From Streptomyces sp. F001 (lineage in GTDB: Bacteria; Actinomycetota; Actinomycetes; Streptomycetales; Streptomycetaceae), in assembly GCF_004187715.1 (NCBI RefSeq), contig NZ_QZWF01000004.1, positions 553,601 through 617,600 of the forward strand: a DNA stretch of 64,000 nt, written 5' to 3'. Shown here in pieces: positions 9,428-17,424 of this stretch. The notes beneath the pieces were generated by a model that was given only the letters and a program-made list of their open reading frames with translations, was not told the origin of the DNA and searched no databases. The translations under genes were made by a program, and so were the position numbers. The first letter of the stretch is position 1, and the number at the start of each line of letters is the position of its first letter.

Positions 9428-9584
9428 CCGGCTGAAAGACCCGAACCCGATCGGCGACCGAGCCGATGCGCCCGGTATGCGGTTCTGAACGCCTGTACTA
9501 CGAACTGCCAAATGCCTGGCGCATAGGCCAATTGGACGCCTCGGCGGCGGTTATCGACCTTGGGCCAGGGGCAGACGTCGGGGT

Positions 9585-9764
9585 ATGGGCTGGACGCACG
9601 ACTACAGTGACGCAGCACGCACTCGCCGCTCGGGCAATGGCCTGAGCTCCCACCAGCGGGGCACCCCGCAACTGGCGGGCACGGAACTCAGGGTGGGCAT
9701 CCCACACATTCTGCGCCGGCGTGCGCGCTGGGTCTCGATGCGCCTGCGTCACCCGCGCGGCTGA
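9585..9764 (+). CDS. small basic protein, 59 residues, unknown
   Basis: ATG at 9585 opens a 59-codon frame starting MGWTHDYSDAAR and ending ARWVSMRLRHPRG, too short for the usual length cutoff. About 80% of third codon positions are G or C, as in real genes here, and the product is strongly basic (about 13 Arg). A weak GGGG lies just upstream. The preceding 100 bases are richer in A/T and could be a promoter. No domain is recognised. It lies head-on to marP. Confidence 0.5.
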   Translation: MGWTHDYSDAARTRRSGNGLSSHQRGTPQLAGTELRVGIPHILRRRARWVSMRLRHPRG

Positions 9765-9779
9765 TCCCTCGAACGGCCC

Positions 9780-10979
9780 TCACAGGGCGCAGCTGTCGCT
9801 GCCCACCTGCTGATTGGCCGTACGCCCCTTGGTGATGTCCTCGCGGATCTCGTCCACGGTCAGCGCGTACCCCGTCTCGGCGTCGTCGAGGGACTTCGCG
9901 AAGACCACGCCGTAGACCTTGCCTTCGGGTGTGAGCAGCGGGCCGCCGGAGTTGCCCTGGCGGACGATCGCGTACAGCGAGTAGACATCACGGCGGACCG
10001 TGCCCCGGTGGTAGATGTCCGGTCCGTTGGCCGTTATGCGCCCGCGTACGCGCGCGGAGCGCACGTCGTACGCGCCGTTCTCCGGGAAGCCCGCGACGAT
10101 CGCGCTGTCGCCGCTGGCCGCGTCCTCGGAGGTGAACTCGAGGGCGGGCGCGTCCAGGTCGGGTACGTCGAGTACGGCGATGTCACGCTCCCAGTCGTAC
10201 AGGACGACCGTCGCGTCGTACCGCCTGCCCTCGCCGCCTATCTGGACGGTGGGCTCGTCGACGCCCCCGACGACATGCGCGTTGGTCATGACCCGGCGCT
10301 CGTCGAAGACGAAGCCGGTGCCCTCCAGGACCTTGCCGCAGCTCTGGGCGGTGCCCATCACCTTGACGATGGAGCGCTGGGCGCGGGCGGCGACGGCACT
10401 GTTCGCGAGGGCGGGGTCCGGGGGCTGGACATCGGTGATCGGCTCGTTCGAGAACGGGCTGAAGACCTGCGGGAAGCCGTTCTGCGCAAGGACCGAGGAG
10501 AAGTCCGCGAACCAGGTGTCGGCCTGTGCGGGCAGGGCCCGGGACACCCCGAGCAGCACCTTGGAGTTGCGCACCTCCTTGCCGAGGGTCGGCAGCGTGG
10601 TACCGGCCAGCGCCGAGCCGATCAGCCACGCCACCAGCAGCATGGCGACGACGTTGACGAGGGCGCCGCCGGTCGCGTCCAGGGCGCGGGCCGGGGACCA
10701 GGTGATGTACCGGCGCAGCTTGTTGCCGAGGTGAGTGGTCAGGGCCTGGCCGACCGAGGCACAGACGATCACGACGACGACGGCGACCACGGCGGCGGTC
10801 GTGTTCACCTCGGAGTTGTCGGTGAGCGCGTCCCAGATGACGGGCAGGGCGTAGACGGCGACGAGGCCGCCGCCCAGGAAGCCGATCACCGACAGGATGC
10901 CGACGACGAAGCCCTGGCGGTAGCCCACGATCGCGAACCACACGGCGGCGACCAGCAACAGGATGTCCAGCACGTTCAC
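9780..10979 (-). CDS. marP: MarP-family membrane serine protease
   Basis: 399 residues. Residues 1-125 hold four hydrophobic segments of the CvpA/colicin-V-production type; a linker follows, then a trypsin-like protease domain from about 195. The catalytic triad is visible: TNAHVV (His235), DWERDIAVL (Asp266) and RQGNSGGPL (Ser344). Length, layout and triad spacing match M. tuberculosis MarP (Rv3671c), a periplasmic protease needed for acid resistance through cell-wall hydrolase processing. Cys214 and the penultimate-region Cys397 could form the regulatory disulfide known in MarP. It is last of a likely nth-NUDIX-marP operon. Confidence 0.92.
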   Translation of the reverse strand: MNVLDILLLVAAVWFAIVGYRQGFVVGILSVIGFLGGGLVAVYALPVIWDALTDNSEVNTTAAVVAVVVVIVCASVGQALTTHLGNKLRRYITWSPARALDATGGALVNVVAMLLVAWLIGSALAGTTLPTLGKEVRNSKVLLGVSRALPAQADTWFADFSSVLAQNGFPQVFSPFSNEPITDVQPPDPALANSAVAARAQRSIVKVMGTAQSCGKVLEGTGFVFDERRVMTNAHVVGGVDEPTVQIGGEGRRYDATVVLYDWERDIAVLDVPDLDAPALEFTSEDAASGDSAIVAGFPENGAYDVRSARVRGRITANGPDIYHRGTVRRDVYSLYAIVRQGNSGGPLLTPEGKVYGVVFAKSLDDAETGYALTVDEIREDITKGRTANQQVGSDSCAL

Positions 10980-11057
10980 CGCTTCAAGCCTCGCCTCATC
11001 ACTTCGCGATCACTCCTGGTCGGCCGGGGGCCCGGCAACAGCACGAGGGCCACCCTG

Positions 11058-11753
11058 TCATGACCGCCAGTCCAGCGGGACCTGCTTGTCGCGGTCCCAC
11101 GGCCTCTCCCAGCCCGCGAAGTGCAGCAGGCGGTCGATGATTCCGGCTGTGAAGCCCCACACCAGGGCCGATTCGACCAGAAATGCCGGGCCCCGGTGAC
11201 CGCTGGGGTGAACGGTGGTCGCGCGGTGGGCGGGGTCCGTGAGATCCGCCACGGGAACCGTGAAGACCCGGGCGGTCTCGTTCGGGTCCACGACGCCGAC
11301 CGGGCTCGGCTCGCGCCACCAGCCGAGTACCGGCGTGACGACGAATCCGCTGACCGGGATGTAGAGCTTGGGCAGCACACCGAACAGCTGCACACCGGAC
11401 GGGTCGAGGCCGGTCTCCTCCTCGGCCTCGCGCAGAGCGGCCCACAGCGGCCCGTCCGCCGTGGGGTCGCCGTCCTCGGGGTCGAGAGCACCGCCGGGGA
11501 AGGAGGGCTGGCCGGCATGCGAGCGCAGTGAGCTCGCCCGCTCCATCAGCAGCAGCTCGGGGCCGCGCTCGCCCTCGCCGAACAGGATGAGTACGGCTGA
11601 CTGGCGGCCGGCGCCGTCCGCCGGAGGCAGGAAGCGGCTCAACTGCAACGGCTCGACCGTCTCCACGGCGTGCACCACCGGGTCCAGCCAGGCGGGCAGA
11701 CCCTCCTTGCTGAGCGTCACCGAACCGCCCTGAGTATGACCCGCACGTGTCAT
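11058..11753 (-). CDS. NUDIX hydrolase, CoA pyrophosphatase type
   Basis: 231 residues from ATG 11753, which has a GGGGG site; a longer frame to 11795 lacks one, and a GTG eleven codons further in is also possible. The NUDIX box is split by an insert as in the CoA-pyrophosphatase branch: GGALDPEDGD ... LREAEEETGL (about residues 86-115). The family cleaves CoA or acyl-CoA to phosphopantetheine and 3',5'-ADP. It lies between nth and marP, as in Mycobacterium, but the thioredoxin-like gene found between nth and NUDIX there is missing. Confidence 0.88.
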   Translation of the reverse strand: MTRAGHTQGGSVTLSKEGLPAWLDPVVHAVETVEPLQLSRFLPPADGAGRQSAVLILFGEGERGPELLLMERASSLRSHAGQPSFPGGALDPEDGDPTADGPLWAALREAEEETGLDPSGVQLFGVLPKLYIPVSGFVVTPVLGWWREPSPVGVVDPNETARVFTVPVADLTDPAHRATTVHPSGHRGPAFLVESALVWGFTAGIIDRLLHFAGWERPWDRDKQVPLDWRS

Positions 11754-11847
11754 CGCCACCCCCGTCGTCCGCTTACGTCCAACGCCGGACGGCACCGAGA
11801 TCGTTCCGGCCGCTCCGAGGTCTGTGCAGTGTGCGCCGCTTCTCCCG

Positions 11848-12960
11848 TCATCCGGCCCCCAGCGGCGGGGCCGGCTTGCCGCCCGCGTCCAGATAGGCCT
11901 GCGGGGGCTTCAGCCGCTGGCCGGGGTAGCCGCCCTTCTCGTACTTGAGCAGCTTCTTCGCCTTCTCCGGGTCCGTCTCGCCCTCGCCGTACGCGGGGCA
12001 GAGCGGGGCGATGGGGCAGGCGCCGCAGGCGGGCTTGCGGGAGTGGCAGATACGACGGCCGTGGAAGATCACATGGTGCGAGAGCATCGTCCACTCGCTC
12101 TTGGGGAAGAGCGCGCCGACGGCGGCCTCGATCTTGTCCGGGTCGCTCTCCTCGGTCCACTGCCAGCGCCGCACCAGCCGCTGGAAGTGCGTGTCCACGG
12201 TGATGCCGGGACGGCCGAAGGCGTTGCCGAGCACCACGAACGCGGTCTTGCGGCCGACGCCGGGCAGCTTCACGAGGTCCTCGAGCCGTCCGGGGACCTC
12301 ACCGCCGAACTCCTCCACCAAGGCCTTCGACAGCCCCATCACCGACCTGGTCTTGGCCCGGAAGAATCCGCACGGCCGCAGGATCTCCTCGACCTCCTCC
12401 GGGTTGGCGGCGGCCAGGTCCTCGGGGCCCGGGTATTTGGCGAACAGGGCCGGGGTCGTCTGGTTGACGCGCAGGTCCGTGGTCTGGGCGGACAGGACTG
12501 TGGCGACCAGGAGCTGGAAGGGGTTCTCGAAATCGAGCTCCGGGTGCGCGTACGGGTAGACCTCGGCGAGTTCGCGATTGATGCGGCGGGCGCGGCGGAC
12601 CAGGGCCGTACGGGACTCGTTGCTGGGCGGCTTCGGGGCGACGGTCTTCGTGGGCGGGGCCTTTTTGACGGCGGCAGAGGCCTTCTCGGGGGCGGCGACG
12701 ACCTTCTTCCGCCCGAGGGTCGCCTTCCGGGTCACGGCGGTGGCCGTCCCGGCGGCCGCGGACTTCTTCGCGGGGGCCTTCTTCGCCGCCGGCTTCTTCG
12801 TCGGCGTCTTCTTCGCCGTGGCCTTCTTGGCCGGCGTCTTCTTCGCGGTCGCTTTCTTCTCGGTCGCGCTTTTTACCGACGCCCCTTTTGTCGCTTTTGC
12901 CGCTTTCTTTCCGCCATCGGGCTCCTGTTCGCCCACGGCAGAATCCCGACGTACAACCAC
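11848..12960 (-). CDS. nth: endonuclease III with long lysine/alanine-rich N-terminal tail
   Basis: 370 residues from GTG 12960. The C-terminal 250 are a complete Nth DNA glycosylase/AP lyase for oxidised pyrimidines: helix-hairpin-helix KLPGVGRKTA with catalytic Lys238, VDTHFQR with Asp256, and the 4Fe-4S loop Cys305-x6-Cys312-x2-Cys315-x5-Cys321. The first about 115 residues are unusual: repeated KKA/TAKKTPAKK units like the tail of histone H1 or the C-tail of actinobacterial HupS, presumably binding DNA non-specifically. The start region has a GGGGG upstream. It is first of the nth-NUDIX-marP group and divergent from crp. Confidence 0.93.
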   Translation of the reverse strand: MVVRRDSAVGEQEPDGGKKAAKATKGASVKSATEKKATAKKTPAKKATAKKTPTKKPAAKKAPAKKSAAAGTATAVTRKATLGRKKVVAAPEKASAAVKKAPPTKTVAPKPPSNESRTALVRRARRINRELAEVYPYAHPELDFENPFQLLVATVLSAQTTDLRVNQTTPALFAKYPGPEDLAAANPEEVEEILRPCGFFRAKTRSVMGLSKALVEEFGGEVPGRLEDLVKLPGVGRKTAFVVLGNAFGRPGITVDTHFQRLVRRWQWTEESDPDKIEAAVGALFPKSEWTMLSHHVIFHGRRICHSRKPACGACPIAPLCPAYGEGETDPEKAKKLLKYEKGGYPGQRLKPPQAYLDAGGKPAPPLGAG

Positions 12961-13108
12961 CCGTGCAGCCCCCTAGGCCTGTGCTCTCACCGGCTATTTG
13001 GACACCCGGCCAGCCTAAGGCCCTGCACCGACATCCGCCCTGGACCCCGAAGATCGGCGCCCAATTGGACCCCTGCCGCTTACCTGGGGACAGCCGTGCG
13101 GCATCCTT

Positions 13109-13122
13109 GTGACAGATCACAC
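13109..13122. promoter_or_regulatory. putative Crp binding site
   Basis: GTGACAGATCACAC has GTG-N8-CAC spacing, the half-site spacing of Crp operators (TGTGA-N6-TCACA type; Streptomyces Crp GTG-N8-CAC). It lies 93 bases before crp in the crp/nth divergent region, consistent with self-regulation. Confidence 0.5.
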
Positions 13123-13214
13123 TGTTTGGTCCGTCCGGCAAAATGGGCACCAGGGTCCCCTGGTACACACGGGGGAGCAAGATTCCCCTGAGCAGGTCGA
13201 CAAGGAGAAAACTC

Positions 13215-13889
13215 GTGGACGACGTTCTGCGGCGCAATCCGCTCTTCGCGGCGCTCGACGACGAGCAGGCCGCGGAGCTGCGCGCCTCCATGAGTGAGGT
13301 GACCCTCGCGCGGGGTGACTCCCTGTTCCACGAGGGCGACCCGGGCGACCGGCTCTACGTGGTCACCGAGGGCAAGGTCAAGCTTCACCGCACGTCCCCC
13401 GACGGCCGCGAGAACATGCTGGCCGTCGTCGGACCGAGCGAGCTCATCGGCGAGCTGTCGCTCTTCGACCCGGGCCCGCGTACCGCGACTGCCACCGCGC
13501 TCACCGAGGTCAAGATGCTCGGCCTCGGCCACGGCGACCTCCAGCCCTGGCTGAACGCCCGCCCCGAGGTCGCCTCCGCGCTGCTGCGCGCCGTCGCCCG
13601 TCGGCTGCGCAAGACCAACGACGCGATGTCCGACCTCGTCTTCTCGGACGTCCCGGGCCGTGTGGCCCGCGCCCTGCTGGACCTCTCCCGCCGGTTCGGC
13701 GTGCAGTCCGAGGAGGGCATCCACGTCGTCCACGACCTGACGCAGGAGGAGCTGGCCCAGCTGGTCGGCGCGTCCCGCGAGACGGTCAACAAGGCGCTGG
13801 CGGACTTCGCTCAGCGCGGGTGGCTCCGCCTGGAGGCGCGTGCGGTGATCCTGCTGGACGTGGAGAGGCTGGCGAAGCGCTCGCGCTGA
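13215..13889 (+). CDS. crp: cAMP receptor protein family regulator
   Basis: 224 residues, the usual Streptomyces Crp length. Residues 1-120 are a cyclic-nucleotide-binding beta barrel with GELSLFDPGPRTATATALT as phosphate-binding cassette; the C-terminal winged helix has LTQEELAQLVGASRETVNKAL as the recognition unit. In S. coelicolor Crp controls germination, development and secondary metabolism. The start is GTG 13215 because AAGGAG lies upstream; an in-frame extension to 13143 has none. A probable operator lies at 13109-13122 and a terminator at 13919-13940. Confidence 0.95.
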   Translation: MDDVLRRNPLFAALDDEQAAELRASMSEVTLARGDSLFHEGDPGDRLYVVTEGKVKLHRTSPDGRENMLAVVGPSELIGELSLFDPGPRTATATALTEVKMLGLGHGDLQPWLNARPEVASALLRAVARRLRKTNDAMSDLVFSDVPGRVARALLDLSRRFGVQSEEGIHVVHDLTQEELAQLVGASRETVNKALADFAQRGWLRLEARAVILLDVERLAKRSR

Positions 13890-13918
13890 GCGTTGGCAGG
13901 CCTCGTTGTGGTCGTCGC

Positions 13919-13940
13919 CCTGGGGGCAGCCGCCCCCAGG
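13919..13940 (+). terminator. terminator of crp
   Basis: Perfect 9-bp stem CCTGGGGGC / GCCCCCAGG with an AGCC loop, 30 bases after the crp stop codon. No T run, as often in Streptomyces. Confidence 0.7.
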
Positions 13941-13958
13941 CCCCACTTCGGCCTGAAC

Positions 13959-13988
13959 GGCCTCGTCCTCCAACGCCGGACGGGCTGT
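13959..13988. repeat. interspersed Streptomyces repeat (CCTCGTCCTC-AACGCCGGACGGGCTG type)
   Basis: The core CAACGCCGGACGGGCTG after GGCCTCGTCCTC is, from memory, a very common intergenic repeat in Streptomyces genomes. A partial copy, TCCAACGCCGGACGG, occurs at about 11780-11795. Confidence 0.5.
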
Positions 13989-14048
13989 TTGACGCCGGCG
14001 CGATGAAAATCCACCGCACGTACGGGCCGGCCACGGCACAGTGACCCC

Positions 14049-14870
14049 ATGGCCGGAACCGTTCCCCCCAAAGGCCTCGACTCCCAGGGCTACCTCACCC
14101 GCGAGGGCTCCCTCGAGCGCGTCCAGTCCCCCTTCCGTCCCGTCGTCGCCGCCGCCCGGGACCGGCTGCCGGACGTCTTCGGGACGCGGCTGCACAGCGC
14201 GTACCTCTACGGGTCGATCCCGCGCGGCACCGCGCGCGTGGGGCGCAGCGACCTGGATCTGCTGGTCGCCCTGTGCGAGGAGCCCGGTGACGCGGACCGC
14301 GCCGCCACTCGTGCCCTGGGCGAGGCCCTCGACGAGGAGTTCCCCGAGATCGACGGCGTCGGGACGCTGCTGTACAGCCGTACGCGGCTGCTGAGCGAGC
14401 TGGAGACGCACGACCTGGGGTGGTTCGTCGCCTGTCTGTGCACGCCGCTGCTCGGGGAGGATCTCGCCGAGTACCTGCCGCGCTACCGGCCCGATGGCCT
14501 CCTGGCCCGCGAGACCAACGGCGATCTCGCCCTTCTCCTGCCCCGCTGGCGCGAGCGGATCGCCGCCGCCGACGACACCGACGAGGCCCGCAGGCCGCTC
14601 GTGCGCTTCATGTCCCGGCATCTCGTCCGCACCGGCTTCACGCTCGTCATGCCCCGCTGGGGCGGCTGGACCAGCGATCTGACGGAGATGGCCGAGATCT
14701 TCGGCGCGTACCACCCCACGCGCGCGGAGCAGATGAAGACCGCGGCCGTCGCCGGGTACGAGCCGACGGGAGACCCTGCCCTTCTCAGGTCGTACGTCGA
14801 CGACCTCGGGCCGTGGCTCGCTGGGGAGTACGCGCGCGTGCACGGCGTCAAGGCGCCCCGCCCCGACTGA
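14049..14870 (+). CDS. nucleotidyltransferase-domain protein
   Basis: 273 residues. The pol-beta nucleotidyltransferase signature is at about 55-75: YLYGSIPRGTARVGRSDLDL, giving the GS motif and the DxD metal pair. The following region resembles aminoglycoside-adenylyltransferase-like or minimal nucleotidyltransferases, but the substrate is not predictable. No helical C-terminal domain of a known antibiotic-resistance type is recognised. ATG 14049 follows the crp terminator region and no clear ribosome site is seen, so it may be leaderless. It is convergent with the MBL gene. Confidence 0.75.
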   Translation: MAGTVPPKGLDSQGYLTREGSLERVQSPFRPVVAAARDRLPDVFGTRLHSAYLYGSIPRGTARVGRSDLDLLVALCEEPGDADRAATRALGEALDEEFPEIDGVGTLLYSRTRLLSELETHDLGWFVACLCTPLLGEDLAEYLPRYRPDGLLARETNGDLALLLPRWRERIAAADDTDEARRPLVRFMSRHLVRTGFTLVMPRWGGWTSDLTEMAEIFGAYHPTRAEQMKTAAVAGYEPTGDPALLRSYVDDLGPWLAGEYARVHGVKAPRPD

Positions 14871-14888
14871 GCCACCGGGCCGGCCGAG

Positions 14889-15719
14889 CTAGATGAGCCC
14901 GTGCTCCTCGAGGTAGTCCAGCTGCGCCCGTACCGACAGCTCCGCGGCCGGCCACAGGGAGCGGTCCACGTCCGCGTACACGTGGGCGACGATCTCGGCC
15001 GGCGTCCGGTAGCCGTCCTCGACGGCCGTCTCCACCTGGGCGAGCCGGTGGGCACGATGGGCGAGGTAGTACTCCACGGCGCCCTGAGCGTCGTCCAGGA
15101 CCGGTCCGTGGCCCGGGAGCACCGTGTGGACGCCGTCGTCGACCGTGAGGGACCTCAGGCGCCGCAGGGAGTCCAGATAGTCGCCCAGGCGGCCGTCGGG
15201 GTGCGCCACGACCGTCGTACCGCGCCCCAGGATGGTGTCGCCGGTCAGGACGGCCCGGTCGGCCGGGAGGTGGAAGGAGAGGGAGTCCGCGGTGTGGCCC
15301 GGCGTCGGCACCACCCTGAGCTCCAGGCCACCGACCGTGACCACGTTCCCGGCGGCCAGACCCTCGTCGCCCAGCCGCAGCGCCGGGTCCAGCGCCCGCA
15401 CCTTGGTGCCGGTCAGCTCGGCGAAGCGGGCGGCGCCCGCCGCGTGGTCCGGGTGACCGTGGGTCAGGAGGGTCAGGGCGATGCGCCGGCCGGCCTGTTC
15501 GGCGGTGTCGACGACAGTGCGCAGGTGGCCCTCGTCCAAGGGGCCCGGGTCGATCACGACGGCCACCGAGGAGTCGGGTTCCGCCAGGATCCAGGTGTTG
15601 GTGCCGTCCAGGGTCATTGCGGACGCGTTGGGCGCGAGGACGTTGACCGCCCGCGGGGTGGCGGGGCCGGAGAGGACCCCGCCACGAGGCTGGCCGGGAA
15701 GGGCGCTTGCGTCCGTCAT
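14889..15719 (-). CDS. MBL-fold metallo-hydrolase (beta-lactamase-like)
   Basis: 276 residues. The metal-binding motif THGHPDH (about 110) is followed by the further ligands GHTADS, GDTILG and GHGP; the C-terminus has a winged-helix-like tail. This is the group of the conserved gene next to crp and RidA in actinobacteria (Rv3677c). The substrate is unknown; glyoxalase-II-like or RNase-Z-like thioester/phosphodiester hydrolysis is possible. ATG 15719 overlaps the stop of the upstream NUDIX gene (ATGA) and has a GGAG site. Confidence 0.88.
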   Translation of the reverse strand: MTDASALPGQPRGGVLSGPATPRAVNVLAPNASAMTLDGTNTWILAEPDSSVAVVIDPGPLDEGHLRTVVDTAEQAGRRIALTLLTHGHPDHAAGAARFAELTGTKVRALDPALRLGDEGLAAGNVVTVGGLELRVVPTPGHTADSLSFHLPADRAVLTGDTILGRGTTVVAHPDGRLGDYLDSLRRLRSLTVDDGVHTVLPGHGPVLDDAQGAVEYYLAHRAHRLAQVETAVEDGYRTPAEIVAHVYADVDRSLWPAAELSVRAQLDYLEEHGLI

Positions 15720-16585
15720 GCGGGGGCTCCACCGGTCGGGATGTGCTTGGTGAACTCGTCGTGTCCCGGCCAGGCGAGCACGATCTCGTCGCCCTCCAGA
15801 CGGGCCTGCGCCAGGACGGGCGTCAGGTCGCGGTCCGGGGCCGAGGCGAGCGCCTCGGCGGCCGTGCCGTACGCCGTCAGCTGCCGCAGGGTCGCGATCG
15901 TGGGCGGCATCATCAGCAGCTCGCCCTTGTCGTACGACGCGGCCGCCTGCGCGGGCCGGATCCACACCGTGCGGTCCGCCTCCGTGGAGGCGTTGCGGGT
16001 GCGCTGGCCCTCGGGGAGGGCGGCGACGAAGAACCAGGTGTCGTAGCGGCGGGCCTCGAACTCCGGGGTGATCCAGCGGGTCCACGCGCCGAGCAGGTCG
16101 GAGCGCAGGACCAGGCCCCGGCGGTCCAGGAACTCCGCGAAGGAGAGGTCACGGGCGACGAGGGCGGCGCGGTCCGCCTCCCAGTCCGGGCCCGTGGTGT
16201 CGCCGACGACCGAGTCGGGGGTCGGTCCGGCCAGGAGGACGCCGGCCTCCTCGTACGTCTCCCGTACGGCCGCGCAGACGATCGCCTGGGCGGCCGTCTC
16301 GTCGACGCCCAGCCGTGTCGCCCACCACGCGCGCGTGGGGCCCGCCCAGCCGACGTGGTGCTCGTCGTCGCGCGGGTCGACACCGCCGCCCGGGTACGCG
16401 TACGCGCCCGCGGCGAAGGCCATGGACGCGCGTCGGCGCAGCATGTGGACAGCGGGGCCGGTGCCGGTGTCCTTCAGGAGCATGACCGTGGCCGCGCGCT
16501 TCGGGGTCACCGGCGTGAGCGTGCCCGCCGCAAGCGCGCGGATACGGTCCGGCCACTCCGCGGGGTACCACTGACCGTTCGCCAT
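15716..16585 (-). CDS. NUDIX hydrolase
   Basis: 289 residues from ATG 16585. The NUDIX box GGGVDPRDD ... AAVRETYEEAGVLL is interrupted by an insert of about 30 residues that includes WAGPTRAWWATRLGVDE, and a long C-terminal part follows (EFEARRYDTWFFVAALPEG). Similar proteins are annotated only as NUDIX; substrate unknown. No ribosome site precedes 16585, so the message may be leaderless or the start may lie at an upstream ATG. It is coupled to the MBL gene and lies 107 bases after RidA. Confidence 0.85.
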   Translation of the reverse strand: MANGQWYPAEWPDRIRALAAGTLTPVTPKRAATVMLLKDTGTGPAVHMLRRRASMAFAAGAYAYPGGGVDPRDDEHHVGWAGPTRAWWATRLGVDETAAQAIVCAAVRETYEEAGVLLAGPTPDSVVGDTTGPDWEADRAALVARDLSFAEFLDRRGLVLRSDLLGAWTRWITPEFEARRYDTWFFVAALPEGQRTRNASTEADRTVWIRPAQAAASYDKGELLMMPPTIATLRQLTAYGTAAEALASAPDRDLTPVLAQARLEGDEIVLAWPGHDEFTKHIPTGGAPA

Positions 16586-16692
16586 GGGCGCGAGGCTATC
16601 CCGTGGTGAGCGGATGTTCGAGAGGCAGTGATCGCCCCGGCTGCCAGGGCGTGCCAGGCCCCGCGATTCCGGCATGATCCGCCGGACACGCC

Positions 16693-17160
16693 CTAAGGCT
16701 GGGTGAGCTCCACCTGGATCTCGACCTCCACGGGCGCGTCCAGCGGCAGCACCGCCACGCCGACCGCGCTGCGTGCATGCACGCCCTTGTCGCCGAGGAC
16801 CTCGCCGAGCAGCTCGCTCGCGCCGTTGAGGACGGCCGGCTGCCCCGTGAAGTCCGACGCCGAGGCCACGAAGCCGACGACCTTCACGACGCGCGCGATA
16901 CGGTCCAGGTCGCCCGCGACGGACTTGACGGCCGCGAGCGCGTTCAGGGCGCAGGTACGGGCGAGTTCCCTGGCCTCCTCGGGGGTGACCTCCGCGCCGA
17001 CCTTGCCGGTGACCGGAAGCTTGCCGTCCACCATCGGCAGCTGGCCGGCGGTGTAGACGTACGGCCCGGTCTGCACGGCCGGCTGGTAGGCGGCCAGCGG
17101 CGGGACGACCGCCGGCAGCGCAAGGCCCAGCTCGGCGAGCTTCGCCTCGACCGCGCTCAC
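16693..17160 (-). CDS. RidA family protein
   Basis: 155 residues from GTG 17160, with GGAG seven bases upstream. It shows the YjgF/YER057c/UK114 fold marks: VYTAGQLPMVDG, NALAAVKSVAGDLDRIARVVKVVGFV and the C-terminal HARSAVGVAVLPLDAPVEVE that holds the usual Arg of the active-site pocket. RidA proteins hydrolyse reactive enamine/imine intermediates; this is the longer actinobacterial branch. It overlaps the DUF4177 gene by four bases. Confidence 0.92.
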   Translation of the reverse strand: MSAVEAKLAELGLALPAVVPPLAAYQPAVQTGPYVYTAGQLPMVDGKLPVTGKVGAEVTPEEARELARTCALNALAAVKSVAGDLDRIARVVKVVGFVASASDFTGQPAVLNGASELLGEVLGDKGVHARSAVGVAVLPLDAPVEVEIQVELTQP

Positions 17161-17318
17161 GCCTGCTTCTCCCGCTTGAGGTAGGCCACGAGCTGCTCGG
17201 GGTTGTTCGGCCCGGGCACCACCTGGACGAGCTCCCAGCCGTCCTCGCCCCAGGTGTCCAGAATCTGCTTCGTTGCGTGGACGAGCAGCGGCACGGTTGC
17301 ATATTCCCACTTGGTCAT
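17157..17318 (-). CDS. DUF4177 small protein
   Basis: 53 residues: MTKWEYATVPLLVHATKQIL ... GWELVQVVPGPNNPEQLVAYLKR. This is the DUF4177 pattern (short beta-alpha-beta protein, function unknown) and the same small gene lies between RidA and ArsA genes in Mycobacterium. No ribosome site is present; TACAGT lies six bases before ATG 17318, which fits a -10 element of a leaderless transcript. The start overlaps nothing, but its stop overlaps RidA. Confidence 0.85.
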   Translation of the reverse strand: MTKWEYATVPLLVHATKQILDTWGEDGWELVQVVPGPNNPEQLVAYLKREKQA

Positions 17319-17424
17319 GGGCCGACTGTATCCGCTGTGGTCGGCGGGGTACGCGGACGCCGGGGGCCGCCGTTGTCCACAGGCCCCGGATTGGTTCCGG
17401 CGCGGACTGGTTACGCTCGAAGAC

